Shown: positions 1 through 6,292, counted from the stretch's first letter. The stretch: 13,278 bases of DNA from Candidatus Nitrosopumilus sp. (GCA_018657375.1 JABHXI010000120.1:1-13278); one strand, 5' to 3'. Translations and numbers: made by a program. Notes: generated from the letters alone by a model not told the origin.

Positions 1-1058
1 GCAGGCGCACGTCCGATTTCTTTTACCATGGTAGCTAATTCTTCAACAGATGAGGTTGTAGGTTTTCCAGCTGCGCGATAGATTTCTTCGCCAAATGCAG
101 TTCCAACTAAATCACTTCCACCATTAGACAGTGCAACTTGAGCTAATTTTTTGCCATATGCAACCCAATACACAGAGATGTTGTTCAGAGTGTTTGCAAG
201 CATCAGCCTAGACAAAGCAGTTATTCTTAAATCATAAACTGAGGAACACTCGTTATTCACCAAATGATCCTTTTCCAACTCAGTGTTATCTAAACTGAAT
301 TTTAAAGGAATTAAAGTTATGAATCCGTTTGTCTTTTTTTGTAGTTCACGAATTTTTATCAAATGATCAACAATGTGCTCAGGTTTTTCAATATGGCCGT
401 ATAGCATAGTAACATTGCTTTTAATGTCCATGTTGTGGGCCTCCTCAATAACATCAAGCCATTGCTGGCCAGTACACTTACCTCGTATGATTTTTCCACG
501 AACGTCAGGGTGAAATAATTCCGCCCCGCCGCCAGGCATTGAATCCAAACCAGCTTCTTTTAAACGGGATAGAATTTCTTTAGTAGAATTTTTTGTAAGT
601 TTGGATAAAAAATGTATTTCAGCAGCAGTTAATGCTTTGATATTTAATTCAGGGTGACTTTTTTTAATGGTTCTCATCATGTCTTCGTAATATTCCAAAG
701 GAAGCTTTGGATGAAATCCCCCAACAATGTGTACTTCTGTAGCACCCATTTGTTTTGCAATTCCAACTCGTTGTTCGATTTCTTTAGGAGTTAAGGTGTA
801 CGCATCTTCCTCATCGCCTTTTCTATAGAAAGCACACATTTGGCAGCTTGCAGCACAGACATTTGTATAATTCATGTAATAGGACGCTGCAAATGTTACG
901 GTGTCACCTACCAGTCTTTTTCTTGTAGAGTCAGCAACTGCACCAAGTAAATGCAAGTTATCATAATTCATCAACTCCAAACCATCTTTGTAGGATAATT
1001 CTTCGCCAGCTAGAGCTCGATCTAAGGCTTGTGAGTCACCAACGAGTTTTTCTAACAT
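1..1058 (-). CDS. mqnE: MqnE-like radical SAM enzyme (aminofutalosine synthase), 3' end cut by window
   Basis: The open frame has 352 codons and leaves the window at base 1, so perhaps 15-35 C-terminal residues are missing. The radical SAM cluster motif CAASCQMC gives C68, C72 and C75 for a 4Fe-4S cluster. Further MqnE-like landmarks are TEVHIVGGFHPKLP (about 107-120), SMPGGGAE (173-180), TMLYGHIE (217-224) and VYWVAYGKKLAQVAL (296-310). In known MqnE, the enzyme joins the enolpyruvyl compound made by MqnA to SAM-derived adenosine, giving aminofutalosine, an early step of the futalosine route to menaquinone; Thaumarchaeota are known to contain menaquinones. CofH (F420 synthesis) and MqnC are close relatives, but the PGGGAE and TMLYGHIE motifs fit MqnE best. 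The ATG at 1058 lies about 26 bases from a TATA-like box. I judge the family certain and the exact substrate likely. Confidence 0.8.
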   Translation of the reverse strand, partial: MLEKLVGDSQALDRALAGEELSYKDGLELMNYDNLHLLGAVADSTRKRLVGDTVTFAASYYMNYTNVCAASCQMCAFYRKGDEEDAYTLTPKEIEQRVGIAKQMGATEVHIVGGFHPKLPLEYYEDMMRTIKKSHPELNIKALTAAEIHFLSKLTKNSTKEILSRLKEAGLDSMPGGGAELFHPDVRGKIIRGKCTGQQWLDVIEEAHNMDIKSNVTMLYGHIEKPEHIVDHLIKIRELQKKTNGFITLIPLKFSLDNTELEKDHLVNNECSSVYDLRITALSRLMLANTLNNISVYWVAYGKKLAQVALSNGGSDLVGTAFGEEIYRAAGKPTTSSVEELATMVKEIGRAP

Positions 1059-1080
1059 ATTCTTAGTTCTGATTATTAGG

Positions 1081-1087
1081 ATATATT
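1081..1087 (-). promoter_or_regulatory. TATA-like box for the mqnE-like gene
   Basis: The minus strand reads GGAATATATCC here. Its centre is about 26 bases before the ATG at 1058, the spacing expected of a leaderless archaeal transcript. Confidence 0.5.
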
Positions 1088-1132
1088 CCTTATACTCTTA
1101 AGAAATAAGTAGCCAGTTAGATATAGAATTTC

Positions 1133-1306
1133 ATGGTATTGCCATTAGTGGATGAACATAAACCAAAATGTTACTTGTGTCACGACGGTTTTGAAAATAT
1201 TGAAAAACTAAGAGAGCATCAAAATACAAAACATAGTGAGTTCTTTGAATCCAATGAAAAAACAACTACAAGAGAACCCGCACCAGGTGACGTTACAGTA
1301 TTTTAG
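1133..1306 (+). CDS. 57-residue single C2H2 zinc-finger protein
   Basis: This is a short complete ORF with ATG at 1133 and TAG at 1304. It holds one textbook C2H2 finger, C-X2-C-X12-H-X4-H, with C13, C16, H29 and H34; F20 and L26 sit where the hydrophobic core residues of the ββα fold belong. The acidic and polar C-terminal tail (about 35-57) has no recognisable motif. One finger alone rarely binds DNA with high specificity, so it may bind nucleic acid with a partner or mediate protein contacts; that part is inference. It is divergent from the mqnE-like gene across 74 bases, and its stop overlaps the stop of the convergent TPR gene by four bases. The perfect zinc-ligand spacing is the main reason to believe this ORF is real. 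Confidence 0.75.
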   Translation: MVLPLVDEHKPKCYLCHDGFENIEKLREHQNTKHSEFFESNEKTTTREPAPGDVTVF

Positions 1307-1872
1307 ATATTTTTTTCTTGTGTTGATTTTAAAAGGTCTTGAGCAGTGTCATGGGATATTTGTGCAAGATGGTAATGTTTGTCAATAGATAGTGCATTTT
1401 TAAAATAATCTATCGCTTCAGTTAATTGACCTAATTCAGCCAAAGAGAGGCCTTTGTATGCAAGAGCCATAGGGTGTTTTTTGTCAATTTTAAGGGCCAC
1501 ATCATAACATGCCATAGCATCAGAGTATTTTCCATCTAAATGAAAAGCAGAGCCTTTGTTAATTAAGGCATCAAGATTATTTGAAGATATATCCAGTGCC
1601 TTATCATATGAGCGAATAGCTGATTTTATTCGGCCCAAATTTTGCAAAGTAGTGCCTCTATCAATCAGAGCATGAATATTTTTTGAGTCCTCTTTCAGTA
1701 TCAAATTATAAAACAGTAGAGCTTCTGAAAAATTTTCATCGTCAATGCAATCATTGGCTTGTAAAAATAATTCGTCAATTCGGCTATTCAATACTAAAGG
1801 TGGTATTTTGTCAATAATATAGTGATCCTCAGAGCAGGTTTCTTTTTTTAATAAAGAAATTAACTCCTGCAT
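1303..1872 (-). CDS. TPR-repeat protein, four repeats
   Basis: This 189-residue soluble protein consists almost wholly of tetratricopeptide repeats, at about residues 34-64, 65-98, 100-133 and 134-167. They show the usual W/L-G-Y-A-F-A-P-type spacing, for example ALIDRGTTLQNLGRIKSAIR and ALAYKGLSLAELGQLTEAID. TPR superhelices act as docking platforms for other proteins, and no enzymatic domain is present. Residues 1-30 are a unique N-terminal lead. There is no signal peptide or membrane segment, so it should be cytoplasmic. The ATG at 1872 is supported by a TATA-like box about 24 bases upstream. A smaller TPR gene (3105-3332) lies 1.2 kb away on the same strand. The binding partner cannot be read from the sequence. 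Confidence 0.85.
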   Translation of the reverse strand: MQELISLLKKETCSEDHYIIDKIPPLVLNSRIDELFLQANDCIDDENFSEALLFYNLILKEDSKNIHALIDRGTTLQNLGRIKSAIRSYDKALDISSNNLDALINKGSAFHLDGKYSDAMACYDVALKIDKKHPMALAYKGLSLAELGQLTEAIDYFKNALSIDKHYHLAQISHDTAQDLLKSTQEKNI

Positions 1873-1890
1873 GATAAAGATACAGCAAAT

Positions 1891-1902
1891 TTTTAATTAA
1901 AA
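1891..1902 (-). promoter_or_regulatory. TATA-like box for the four-TPR gene
   Basis: The minus strand reads GTTTTAATTAAAA, centred about 24 bases before the ATG at 1872. This suits a leaderless or very short-leader transcript. Confidence 0.4.
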
Positions 1903-2062
1903 CCCAAGTGATTTCATTATAACCTGTCAAAAAAATAATGCGTTTGTGAAATACACATGGAAATAACAAAAAAACAATGGAGCATATTTGAGAACGCTTC
2001 AAAATAGAAATATAATTTTCTATATCGTAAAATTAAAATCGAAACGATTGAAGATAAACATC

Positions 2063-2182
2063 ATGGAAAAAGAAACTTGCGACAGATGCGGACATGATAT
2101 GGAAAAAATGACAACGTGTCATTTGATATGTCCAAACTGTGGCGCAAATTATGATTGCTCGGATAAAGGAAGCGTATGGTGA
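2063..2182 (+). CDS. 39-residue zinc-ribbon mini-protein
   Basis: The frame encodes two knuckles, CDRCG (C6, C9) and CPNCG (C23, C26), with extra C19 and C32. This is the four-cysteine pattern of a small zinc ribbon. I chose the ATG at 2063 because the zinc motif follows at once and a TATA-like TAAAATTAAAA (2028-2038) stands about 30 bases upstream. The frame is open back to a TTG at 1988, but that extension is lysine- and isoleucine-rich without any motif. Function is unknown; stand-alone archaeal mini-ribbons of this sort are generally uncharacterised. It is convergent with another Cys-rich mini-gene, whose stop is 29 bases beyond its own. Confidence 0.7.
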   Translation: MEKETCDRCGHDMEKMTTCHLICPNCGANYDCSDKGSVW

Positions 2183-2211
2183 AATTTCATAAAAAATAAC
2201 TTAACAAAATA

Positions 2212-2349
2212 CTATGTGAAAGATAGTACTTCGTTATTTTCATTTTTTTCTAGAAATTTCTCTTTTTCTTGATTCTTACTCTCAGTGTTTTGAGCCATTT
2301 TGCAATAATGACAGGAACCTTTGAGATATTCATGCACACAATAATCCAT
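2212..2349 (-). CDS. 45-residue Cys/His-rich mini-protein
   Basis: The ORF begins with ATG at 2349 and carries its putative metal site at the N-terminus: C4, H6, C13, H14 and C16 within CVHEYLKGSCHYCK. The remaining two thirds (about 18-45) are Lys/Glu/Asn-rich and probably helical or disordered. The C-X8-C-X2-C arrangement with His nearby suggests one zinc ion, but it matches no family I can name. It could be a real metal-binding peptide or a chance ORF; the clustering of ligands in the first 16 residues favours the former. Confidence 0.5.
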   Translation of the reverse strand: MDYCVHEYLKGSCHYCKMAQNTESKNQEKEKFLEKNENNEVLSFT

Positions 2350-2439
2350 ATTTTAAAAGGGTCATTGTTTTATTTTAAGAAGTTTTTCTAATTCTTTACA
2401 TATGTTTTATTTTTCTTAATATTTTTTAATTTTAAAAAA

Positions 2440-2586
2440 TTAGAAACCCTTTGGCTTTTTTGAGCCTAAAGTCTTGTTCTTACACCTAGAACTCATGCCC
2501 TTTGCCACGGATTCTACTACATCATCTAGGTTTTCAAAGACATATGGGAGGATTACGATGTCATTCCGTGCTTTGATGCATCGTGC
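2440..2586 (-). pseudogene. In-frame tail of a probable broken gene (frame shared with 2761-3048)
   Basis: Just after a TAA at 2587-2589 this frame is open for 48 codons and looks coding, including DIVILPYVFENLDDVVESVA and a Lys/Gly-rich end with two cysteines. The only internal ATG is late (residue 31 of the open stretch), so it has no good start of its own. It overlaps the end of the 110-residue ORF at 2553-2885, which is in another frame. The simplest reading is that this is the natural C-terminus of that ORF, displaced by an indel between about 2553 and 2586. It could instead be a tiny separate ORF. Confidence 0.4.
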
Positions 2587-2885
2587 TTAGTTCGAGGACA
2601 TTCATTTTGCCGAAGTTTGTCAATCTGTGCCCTTTGCTGTTGCATCTCTTTGCGTAGTTCAGGCAATTCTTTTTCATGGAATTGTTCTGAATGAACTTTG
2701 GAACTTTCCAAGAGCAGATGCTTTTCTAATTCCAACCTAACTTTGACCTTACAAAAGATGTCAAAGGTTCTTAGTGCAGTTTCTGCACTTTGTAGTGAAG
2801 CCTGAGGATTGGAGTTTGTGAAAATATCCTCCAACCAGTCTTCCTTTCTCGTAAATTCTTTCCTCAACGTATGTTCTCGCATCAT
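2553..2885 (-). CDS. Hypothetical helical/coiled-coil protein, probably a fragment
   Basis: This frame encodes 110 residues, mostly charged and helical. Residues 12-48 read like a compact helical domain (EDWLEDIFTNSNPQAS, then AETALRTFDIFCK). I noted a loose likeness to the N-terminal core-binding domain of tyrosine recombinases, without any catalytic residues to support it. Residues about 50-95 are heptad-like (ELEKHLLLESSK, ELRKEMQQQRAQIDKLR) and probably form a coiled coil. A TAG lies two codons before the ATG at 2885. Coding signal continues in a different frame on both sides (2761-3048 and 2440-2586), suggesting two frameshifts in one older gene. GC is around 42-45%, higher than in neighbouring genes. 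Confidence 0.45.
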   Translation of the reverse strand: MMREHTLRKEFTRKEDWLEDIFTNSNPQASLQSAETALRTFDIFCKVKVRLELEKHLLLESSKVHSEQFHEKELPELRKEMQQQRAQIDKLRQNECPRTKHDASKHGMTS

Positions 2886-2985
2886 GTACTAATAAGACGA
2901 GGCCATAATATGCCAAGAGAGGTTGAATAAAAGATAAGATTTTACCTTTTACTCTAAGAACAATCACTGCAATGAGGATCAACAC
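2761..2985 (-). CDS. Hydrophobic ORF, probable N-terminal membrane part of a broken gene
   Basis: This frame encodes two hydrophobic stretches, LILIAVIVL and SFIQPLLAYYGLVLLV, and is open upstream to 3048. The upstream part is also protein-like: an acidic helix (EQKEEETLNILQETV) leading directly into the first membrane segment. The nominal GTG at 2985 would therefore cut that segment, and no ATG exists in the open upstream part. Downstream of about residue 33 the frame loses coding character, while the overlapping 110-residue ORF gains it. I read this as the front of a frameshifted membrane protein. A genuine overlapping gene pair is possible but less likely. Confidence 0.3.
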   Translation of the reverse strand: MLILIAVIVLRVKGKILSFIQPLLAYYGLVLLVHDARTYVEERIYEKGRLVGGYFHKLQSSGFTTKCRNCTKNL

Positions 2986-3104
2986 AAACAGGATTATGTT
3001 TACCGTCTCTTGTAGGATGTTCAGTGTTTCTTCTTCTTTCTGTTCTAGTCATATCAATCATAGAACATCATAATTAAAAAAGATGTTTCTAAACTATACG
3101 CACG

Positions 3105-3332
3105 TCAGGACGCAAATTTATCTCGAGGATCAATTTTTAGTGAATTGTTAAAACAATCCATAGATTCACCGTATCGGCCTAAACTTCTAAGAGCAGTTCC
3201 CTTGTAGTTCCAAAGATCAGGATTGCGTGGATTTAGCAAAAGTGCCTGCTCAAAAAAACTAAGTGCCTTATCAAAATCACCAGATTCTAAGAAAAAAACT
3301 CCTTTCGACACAAGCTTGTCAGTATCAACCAT
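3105..3332 (-). CDS. Small two-repeat TPR protein
   Basis: The 75-residue protein has two tandem TPR units: VSKGVFFLESGDFDKALSFF with its second helix (about 8-36), then LWNYKGTALRSLGRYGESMD with its second helix (about 40-71). Two repeats without a capping helix are few for a stand-alone TPR fold, so it may dimerise or cap another protein. I chose the ATG at 3332 because the A/T-rich TATA-like stretch around 3355-3365 is about 28 bases away; another in-frame ATG at 3341 would add MKI. It is divergent from the Lrp-type regulator gene. Its repeats resemble those of the four-TPR protein at 1303-1872, so an old duplication is possible. The partner is unknown. Confidence 0.75.
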   Translation of the reverse strand: MVDTDKLVSKGVFFLESGDFDKALSFFEQALLLNPRNPDLWNYKGTALRSLGRYGESMDCFNNSLKIDPRDKFAS

Positions 3333-3420
3333 GATTTTCATAATTTTTATTTGTATTAAATTTAAGGTTAAAAAATAAAAATTTAATGAGTTTAAACAGA
3401 TTTACAAGAATTTAGCAAAA

Positions 3421-3429
3421 ATTTAAATA
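3421..3429 (+). promoter_or_regulatory. TATA box for the Lrp/J-domain operon
   Basis: ATTTAAATA is centred about 25 bases before the ATG at 3450 with no Shine-Dalgarno between them, so the first gene is probably transcribed leaderless. Its position in the 117-base divergent region would also allow autoregulation by the Lrp-type protein, which is common in that family. Confidence 0.6.
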
Positions 3430-3449
3430 ATTTTTAGTCAATACACTGT

Positions 3450-3893
3450 ATGACTTTAGATAGTTTAGACAAGAAAATTCTTAAAAATTTAGCAGCGGAC
3501 GCAAGGCAGTCTGCAAGACAATTAGCATTGAAGTTAGAAGTTTCAACAGTTACAATACTATCAAGAATTAAAAAATTGGAAAAGGAGGAAATAATTTTAG
3601 GATATACGGCCACAATTAATCATGAAAAAATAGGGTATACCCTGACAGCAGTTATAGAAATCATGGCTAAAAACGATAAAGTCGCAGATATTGATGAGGA
3701 AATATCAAAATTTGAAAATGTTTGTGGCGTGTATGATGTCACAGGGACTACAGACACCATAATTATAGCAAAATTCAAAGAAAGAAATGAATTAAGCACG
3801 TTTGTAAAGGGTTTAGCAGGAATAGCAAATGTGGAAAATACAATAACTCACGTAGTTCTAAATACTGCAAAAGAAAATTTCAGGTTAACATAG
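3450..3893 (+). CDS. Lrp/AsnC-family transcriptional regulator
   Basis: The protein has 147 residues, the usual length for the family. Residues 1-55 form the helix-turn-helix domain (LDKKILKNLAADARQSARQL, recognition helix around TVTILSRIKKLEKEEII). Residues about 64-140 form the RAM/ligand-binding αβ-sandwich, including the VYDVTGTTDTIIIAKF strand region that usually lines the effector pocket and oligomer interface. Such proteins assemble as dimers to octamers and control metabolism in response to amino acids or other small molecules. The effector here is unknown. The gene is followed after ten bases by the J-domain gene and so likely shares its transcript. It is divergent from a TPR gene, which may be another target. 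Confidence 0.92.
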   Translation: MTLDSLDKKILKNLAADARQSARQLALKLEVSTVTILSRIKKLEKEEIILGYTATINHEKIGYTLTAVIEIMAKNDKVADIDEEISKFENVCGVYDVTGTTDTIIIAKFKERNELSTFVKGLAGIANVENTITHVVLNTAKENFRLT

Positions 3894-3897
3894 GAGG
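3892..3897 (+). promoter_or_regulatory. Shine-Dalgarno of the J-domain gene
   Basis: AGGAGG overlaps the TAG stop of the regulator gene and stands six bases before the ATG at 3904. It is the clearest ribosome binding site in the window, as expected for an internal gene of an operon when first genes are leaderless. Confidence 0.8.
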
Positions 3898-3903
3898 AAT
3901 AAA

Positions 3904-4446
3904 ATGAACGAATTAAAAATTGTCGTAATTTTTCTAATAATATTTGGAACAGTGCAAACATCACATGCTCAAACAAATGAATTGGTAGTTTCAGATGAAG
4001 AAAAAATAATTTTGTTTACAGGGTTTTCAATTGCAGTCATCTCAATATTCCTATTTTTAGCAAGAGATGTGATTTTGAGGAGAAAGACATCATACGATAA
4101 GCAAGAGCACGAATCAAAAAAAGATAGGACATATGAAAAATACCATTCAGACTGGGGGGATGATTACGAAGAGATTGGCAAAAGAGGAAATAGTGAAGAA
4201 GAAAGTGAATTTAGAGAAGGCGTGACAAATGACAATCTGCCAAACTATTATGACGTTCTAGGGGTAGAAACTAATGCAACAGCCGAAGAAATAAAGAAAA
4301 ATTTCAGAGAACTAGCAAAAAAAACACACCCAGATAAAACAAAGGACGATTCTGAAGAAGAGATGATAAAAATCAACAAGGCATACGAGATTTTATCAGA
4401 CGATGTGTCAAAAGAAAGATACGACAGATATCTAAATAAAGATTAA
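3904..4446 (+). CDS. Membrane-anchored J-domain (DnaJ-like) protein
   Basis: This 180-residue protein has a signal-like N-terminus (hydrophobic 5-16, possible cleavage after SHA at 20-22), a membrane segment at about 35-54 and basic RDVILRRK just behind it, which places the C-terminus in the cytoplasm. A charged linker (60-110) follows, then a C-terminal J-domain at 113-178 with the invariant HPD at 142-144 and the YYDVLGV and RYDRYL landmarks. J-domains stimulate Hsp70 (DnaK) ATPase, so this should recruit the chaperone to the inner face of the membrane. It lacks the Gly/Phe, zinc-finger and C-terminal substrate domains of true DnaJ. It lies ten bases behind an Lrp-type regulator, and its stop overlaps that of the next gene. 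The client is unknown. Confidence 0.88.
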   Translation: MNELKIVVIFLIIFGTVQTSHAQTNELVVSDEEKIILFTGFSIAVISIFLFLARDVILRRKTSYDKQEHESKKDRTYEKYHSDWGDDYEEIGKRGNSEEESEFREGVTNDNLPNYYDVLGVETNATAEEIKKNFRELAKKTHPDKTKDDSEEEMIKINKAYEILSDDVSKERYDRYLNKD

Positions 4447-4847
4447 ACCAATTTTAGATCTACAATAATCATGCTGAGTTCAATTGAATTCGGAGTTTGT
4501 ACACTGTTTGTTAAATTAGTAAAAATATCAATAGGAACAATTTTTCCATCAGATTCAGTTTGACTAGAAATTTTTAATTCTCCAAATTCAGTATTAGGAC
4601 CAAGCATTTTTTTGGTAAGTAATGGAACCACACTAAGATCATTTATGACACCCTTCATTTTGTATGCAAATTTTTCTGAAAAATAAACACCACCACGAGT
4701 TGTAGGTTCGTTGACAGGTATGGAAGAATTTACAATTGAAACATCCATCAGAGGAAAAAATCTATCGTTGACAAGAATAGTGAATTTTGGAGAATGAGCT
4801 GAAGAATATTGCGCGATATTTTCAAGTAAGCTTGAATCCACAGACAT
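4443..4847 (-). CDS. Conserved-looking protein of unknown function, 134 residues
   Basis: I do not recognise this protein. It is soluble, without signal or membrane segments, and has alternating hydrophobic stretches typical of a β-rich fold (FTILVNDRFFPLMDVSIV, SIELSMIIVDLKLV). The first 15 residues may form a helix. It has no cysteine and no evident catalytic motif. The ATG at 4847 sits about 28 bases from a TATA-like box (GATTAAATAC on the minus strand, 4871-4880). The gene is divergent from the HD-GNAT gene across 128 bases that hold two copies of a shared palindromic motif, so the two may be co-regulated. Its stop overlaps that of the J-domain gene. Confidence 0.75.
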   Translation of the reverse strand: MSVDSSLLENIAQYSSAHSPKFTILVNDRFFPLMDVSIVNSSIPVNEPTTRGGVYFSEKFAYKMKGVINDLSVVPLLTKKMLGPNTEFGELKISSQTESDGKIVPIDIFTNLTNSVQTPNSIELSMIIVDLKLV

Positions 4848-4870
4848 TAAAAAAAGTGTAAAAAGTAATT

Positions 4871-4880
4871 GTATTTAATC
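4871..4880 (-). promoter_or_regulatory. TATA-like box for the 134-residue protein gene
   Basis: The minus strand reads GATTAAATAC, centred about 28 bases before the ATG at 4847. The upstream motif copy at 4880-4893 abuts it, where the archaeal BRE element would lie. Confidence 0.5.
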
Positions 4881-4893
4881 TTGTGATCAAAAA
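4880..4893. promoter_or_regulatory. Candidate operator, copy 1 (CTTGTGATCAAAAA)
   Basis: This 14-base stretch matches the perfect palindrome at 4959-4972 at 12 positions and keeps the core TTGTGATCA. It directly abuts the TATA box of the minus-strand gene, so a protein bound here could affect TFB/TBP assembly. The role is inferred from repetition, symmetry and position only. Confidence 0.45.
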
Positions 4894-4942
4894 TATACAG
4901 ATTTAGACATCAGAGCAGTTTATCCGGAGGGACATCTGGATC

Positions 4943-4951
4943 ATATTTAAA
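4943..4951 (+). promoter_or_regulatory. TATA box for the HD-GNAT gene
   Basis: ATATTTAAA is centred about 29 bases before the ATG at 4976. The palindrome at 4959-4972 lies between it and the start, over the expected transcription start. Confidence 0.55.
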
Positions 4952-4958
4952 AACCCAA

Positions 4959-4972
4959 TTTGTGATCACAAA
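4959..4972. promoter_or_regulatory. Candidate operator, copy 2 (perfect palindrome TTTGTGATCACAAA)
   Basis: The 14 bases are a perfect inverted repeat ending three bases before the ATG at 4976 and eight bases after the TATA box. A factor bound here would be expected to block initiation of the HD-GNAT gene. A near-copy lies 79 bases upstream, beside the divergent promoter. Confidence 0.5.
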
Positions 4973-4975
4973 ATA

Positions 4976-6292
4976 ATGCAAGAACTTGCAAATTCTCATT
5001 CAATGAGAAATAAAATTCTCAGTTTAATGACACAGAATGGACTAGAGGACGATTGTTACTTGGAAATGCTAGATTACACTATTGACTTGTTTGAAAGTCA
5101 AGGTTTGGGGACTGAATATTACGGGTATCACAACATTAACCACGAATTAGAAGTGACATATGTTTCACTTTTAACCATAAATCAAGAAAAAATCAAACTG
5201 ACTGAAGAAGATAAAAAATACCTGTATATTGCAGCGTTATTCCATGACTTTGATCCACAGAAAAACGTAGATAAACCGCACGAAGAAAGTGTTTTAAAAT
5301 TTATTTCGACTGATAAAAAATTACAAAAATCGTTAACTTTTGCAAAAATTGATTTGGAAATAATCAAGGTGTTGATTTTACGTACAACATATCCGTGGAG
5401 CGGACAAATAAGAAAAGATGCAGAGATTGAAATCAAAAAATGTTTTGAGAGGTCAGATATAACAAAAAATAATCAGGAAACTCAAAAACACTTAATGGAA
5501 CTTGGAAGGTATTTGTCAGTAGTAGATAGAATTAGTGGGTACCTATTAGGAGATTTTACAAAAGCCATGGAAATGGCAAAAATGAATGCACATGCACTTG
5601 CATGGAGACCTTCAATAATTGTAAGGACGTCTGTGGCATATTTTGAAGAATTATTGAATAAAGAAACAACAATGGTAAAAGCGATTCTTAAAGAATTGCC
5701 AAAGGAGATGAGAAAAAATTTCTTTGACACAATTTTATCTTTTATGCGAATAAGAGAGCAAGAAGTAACTATTCAAGCAAATCATTCATATGAAAATCTT
5801 AAATTGATTCCAACAATAGAGAACCAATCAATACAGGACGATGCAGAGTTTGCGCAAACATTGTATGACATATTTTTAGAATTGCCAAAGCCATTACAAT
5901 TTGGAAAAGAAAATTTTAAAGAATCAATAAAAAATCCAAAAACAATAATCAACACACTCAGATTAAATAATAACAAGGGAGAGATAGTAGGATTTGCCAA
6001 AGGAGGTCCGCTAGAAGAATATCAATTGCGCGAAGAGATTAGAGATGAGAATTATGGCTTAAAAAACACCGTATTTTTAGAACCATTGGCCTTGAAAATG
6101 GGGTATTGGGGATTGCGAGGAGGCAGTGAAATGAGACACATGTTCATAATGCAGGCACATTCTATGAAATACAAGTTCATGACAAGTTTTGCACTGCGTG
6201 ATGTAATCAGAGCAAGAATAGACAAAGAAGAAGCGGAGTTTGTTCAAATGTTTGATCCAGAAAGATGGGATTATTATCGAGTGAGACTCTAA
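4976..6292 (+). CDS. HD-domain phosphohydrolase-like protein with GNAT-like C-terminus
   Basis: The 438-residue protein appears to have two domains. Residues about 20-200 form an HD-superfamily helical domain: YHNINH (51-56), FHD (89-91), PHEES (101-105) and VVDR (182-185) supply the expected metal ligands H56, H90, D91 and D184. YHNxxH occurs both in class I cyclic-nucleotide phosphodiesterases and in COG4339-type predicted phosphohydrolases, so the substrate is probably a phosphoester but is not identified. Residues about 290-438 resemble a GNAT N-acyltransferase: GEIVGFAKGGPLEE, then VFLEPLALKMGYWGLRGGSE, where the last stretch would be the acyl-CoA pyrophosphate loop, only loosely matching Q/RxxGxG/A. 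A helical linker joins them. It is probably a single-gene transcript under the palindrome at 4959-4972. HD is likely, GNAT tentative. Confidence 0.75.
   Translation: MQELANSHSMRNKILSLMTQNGLEDDCYLEMLDYTIDLFESQGLGTEYYGYHNINHELEVTYVSLLTINQEKIKLTEEDKKYLYIAALFHDFDPQKNVDKPHEESVLKFISTDKKLQKSLTFAKIDLEIIKVLILRTTYPWSGQIRKDAEIEIKKCFERSDITKNNQETQKHLMELGRYLSVVDRISGYLLGDFTKAMEMAKMNAHALAWRPSIIVRTSVAYFEELLNKETTMVKAILKELPKEMRKNFFDTILSFMRIREQEVTIQANHSYENLKLIPTIENQSIQDDAEFAQTLYDIFLELPKPLQFGKENFKESIKNPKTIINTLRLNNNKGEIVGFAKGGPLEEYQLREEIRDENYGLKNTVFLEPLALKMGYWGLRGGSEMRHMFIMQAHSMKYKFMTSFALRDVIRARIDKEEAEFVQMFDPERWDYYRVRL

Noticed and set aside
1957..2007. 16-codon ORF MEITKKQWSIFENASK upstream of the zinc-ribbon gene
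   Set aside because: Too short to support without conservation, and it stops well before the ribbon start, so an upstream regulatory ORF cannot be argued.
2449..2471. Stem-loop CTTTAGGCTC / AAGCCAAAG resembling a terminator
   Set aside because: The stem is short with a bulge, lies inside a protein-like frame and is not placed at the end of a clear gene.
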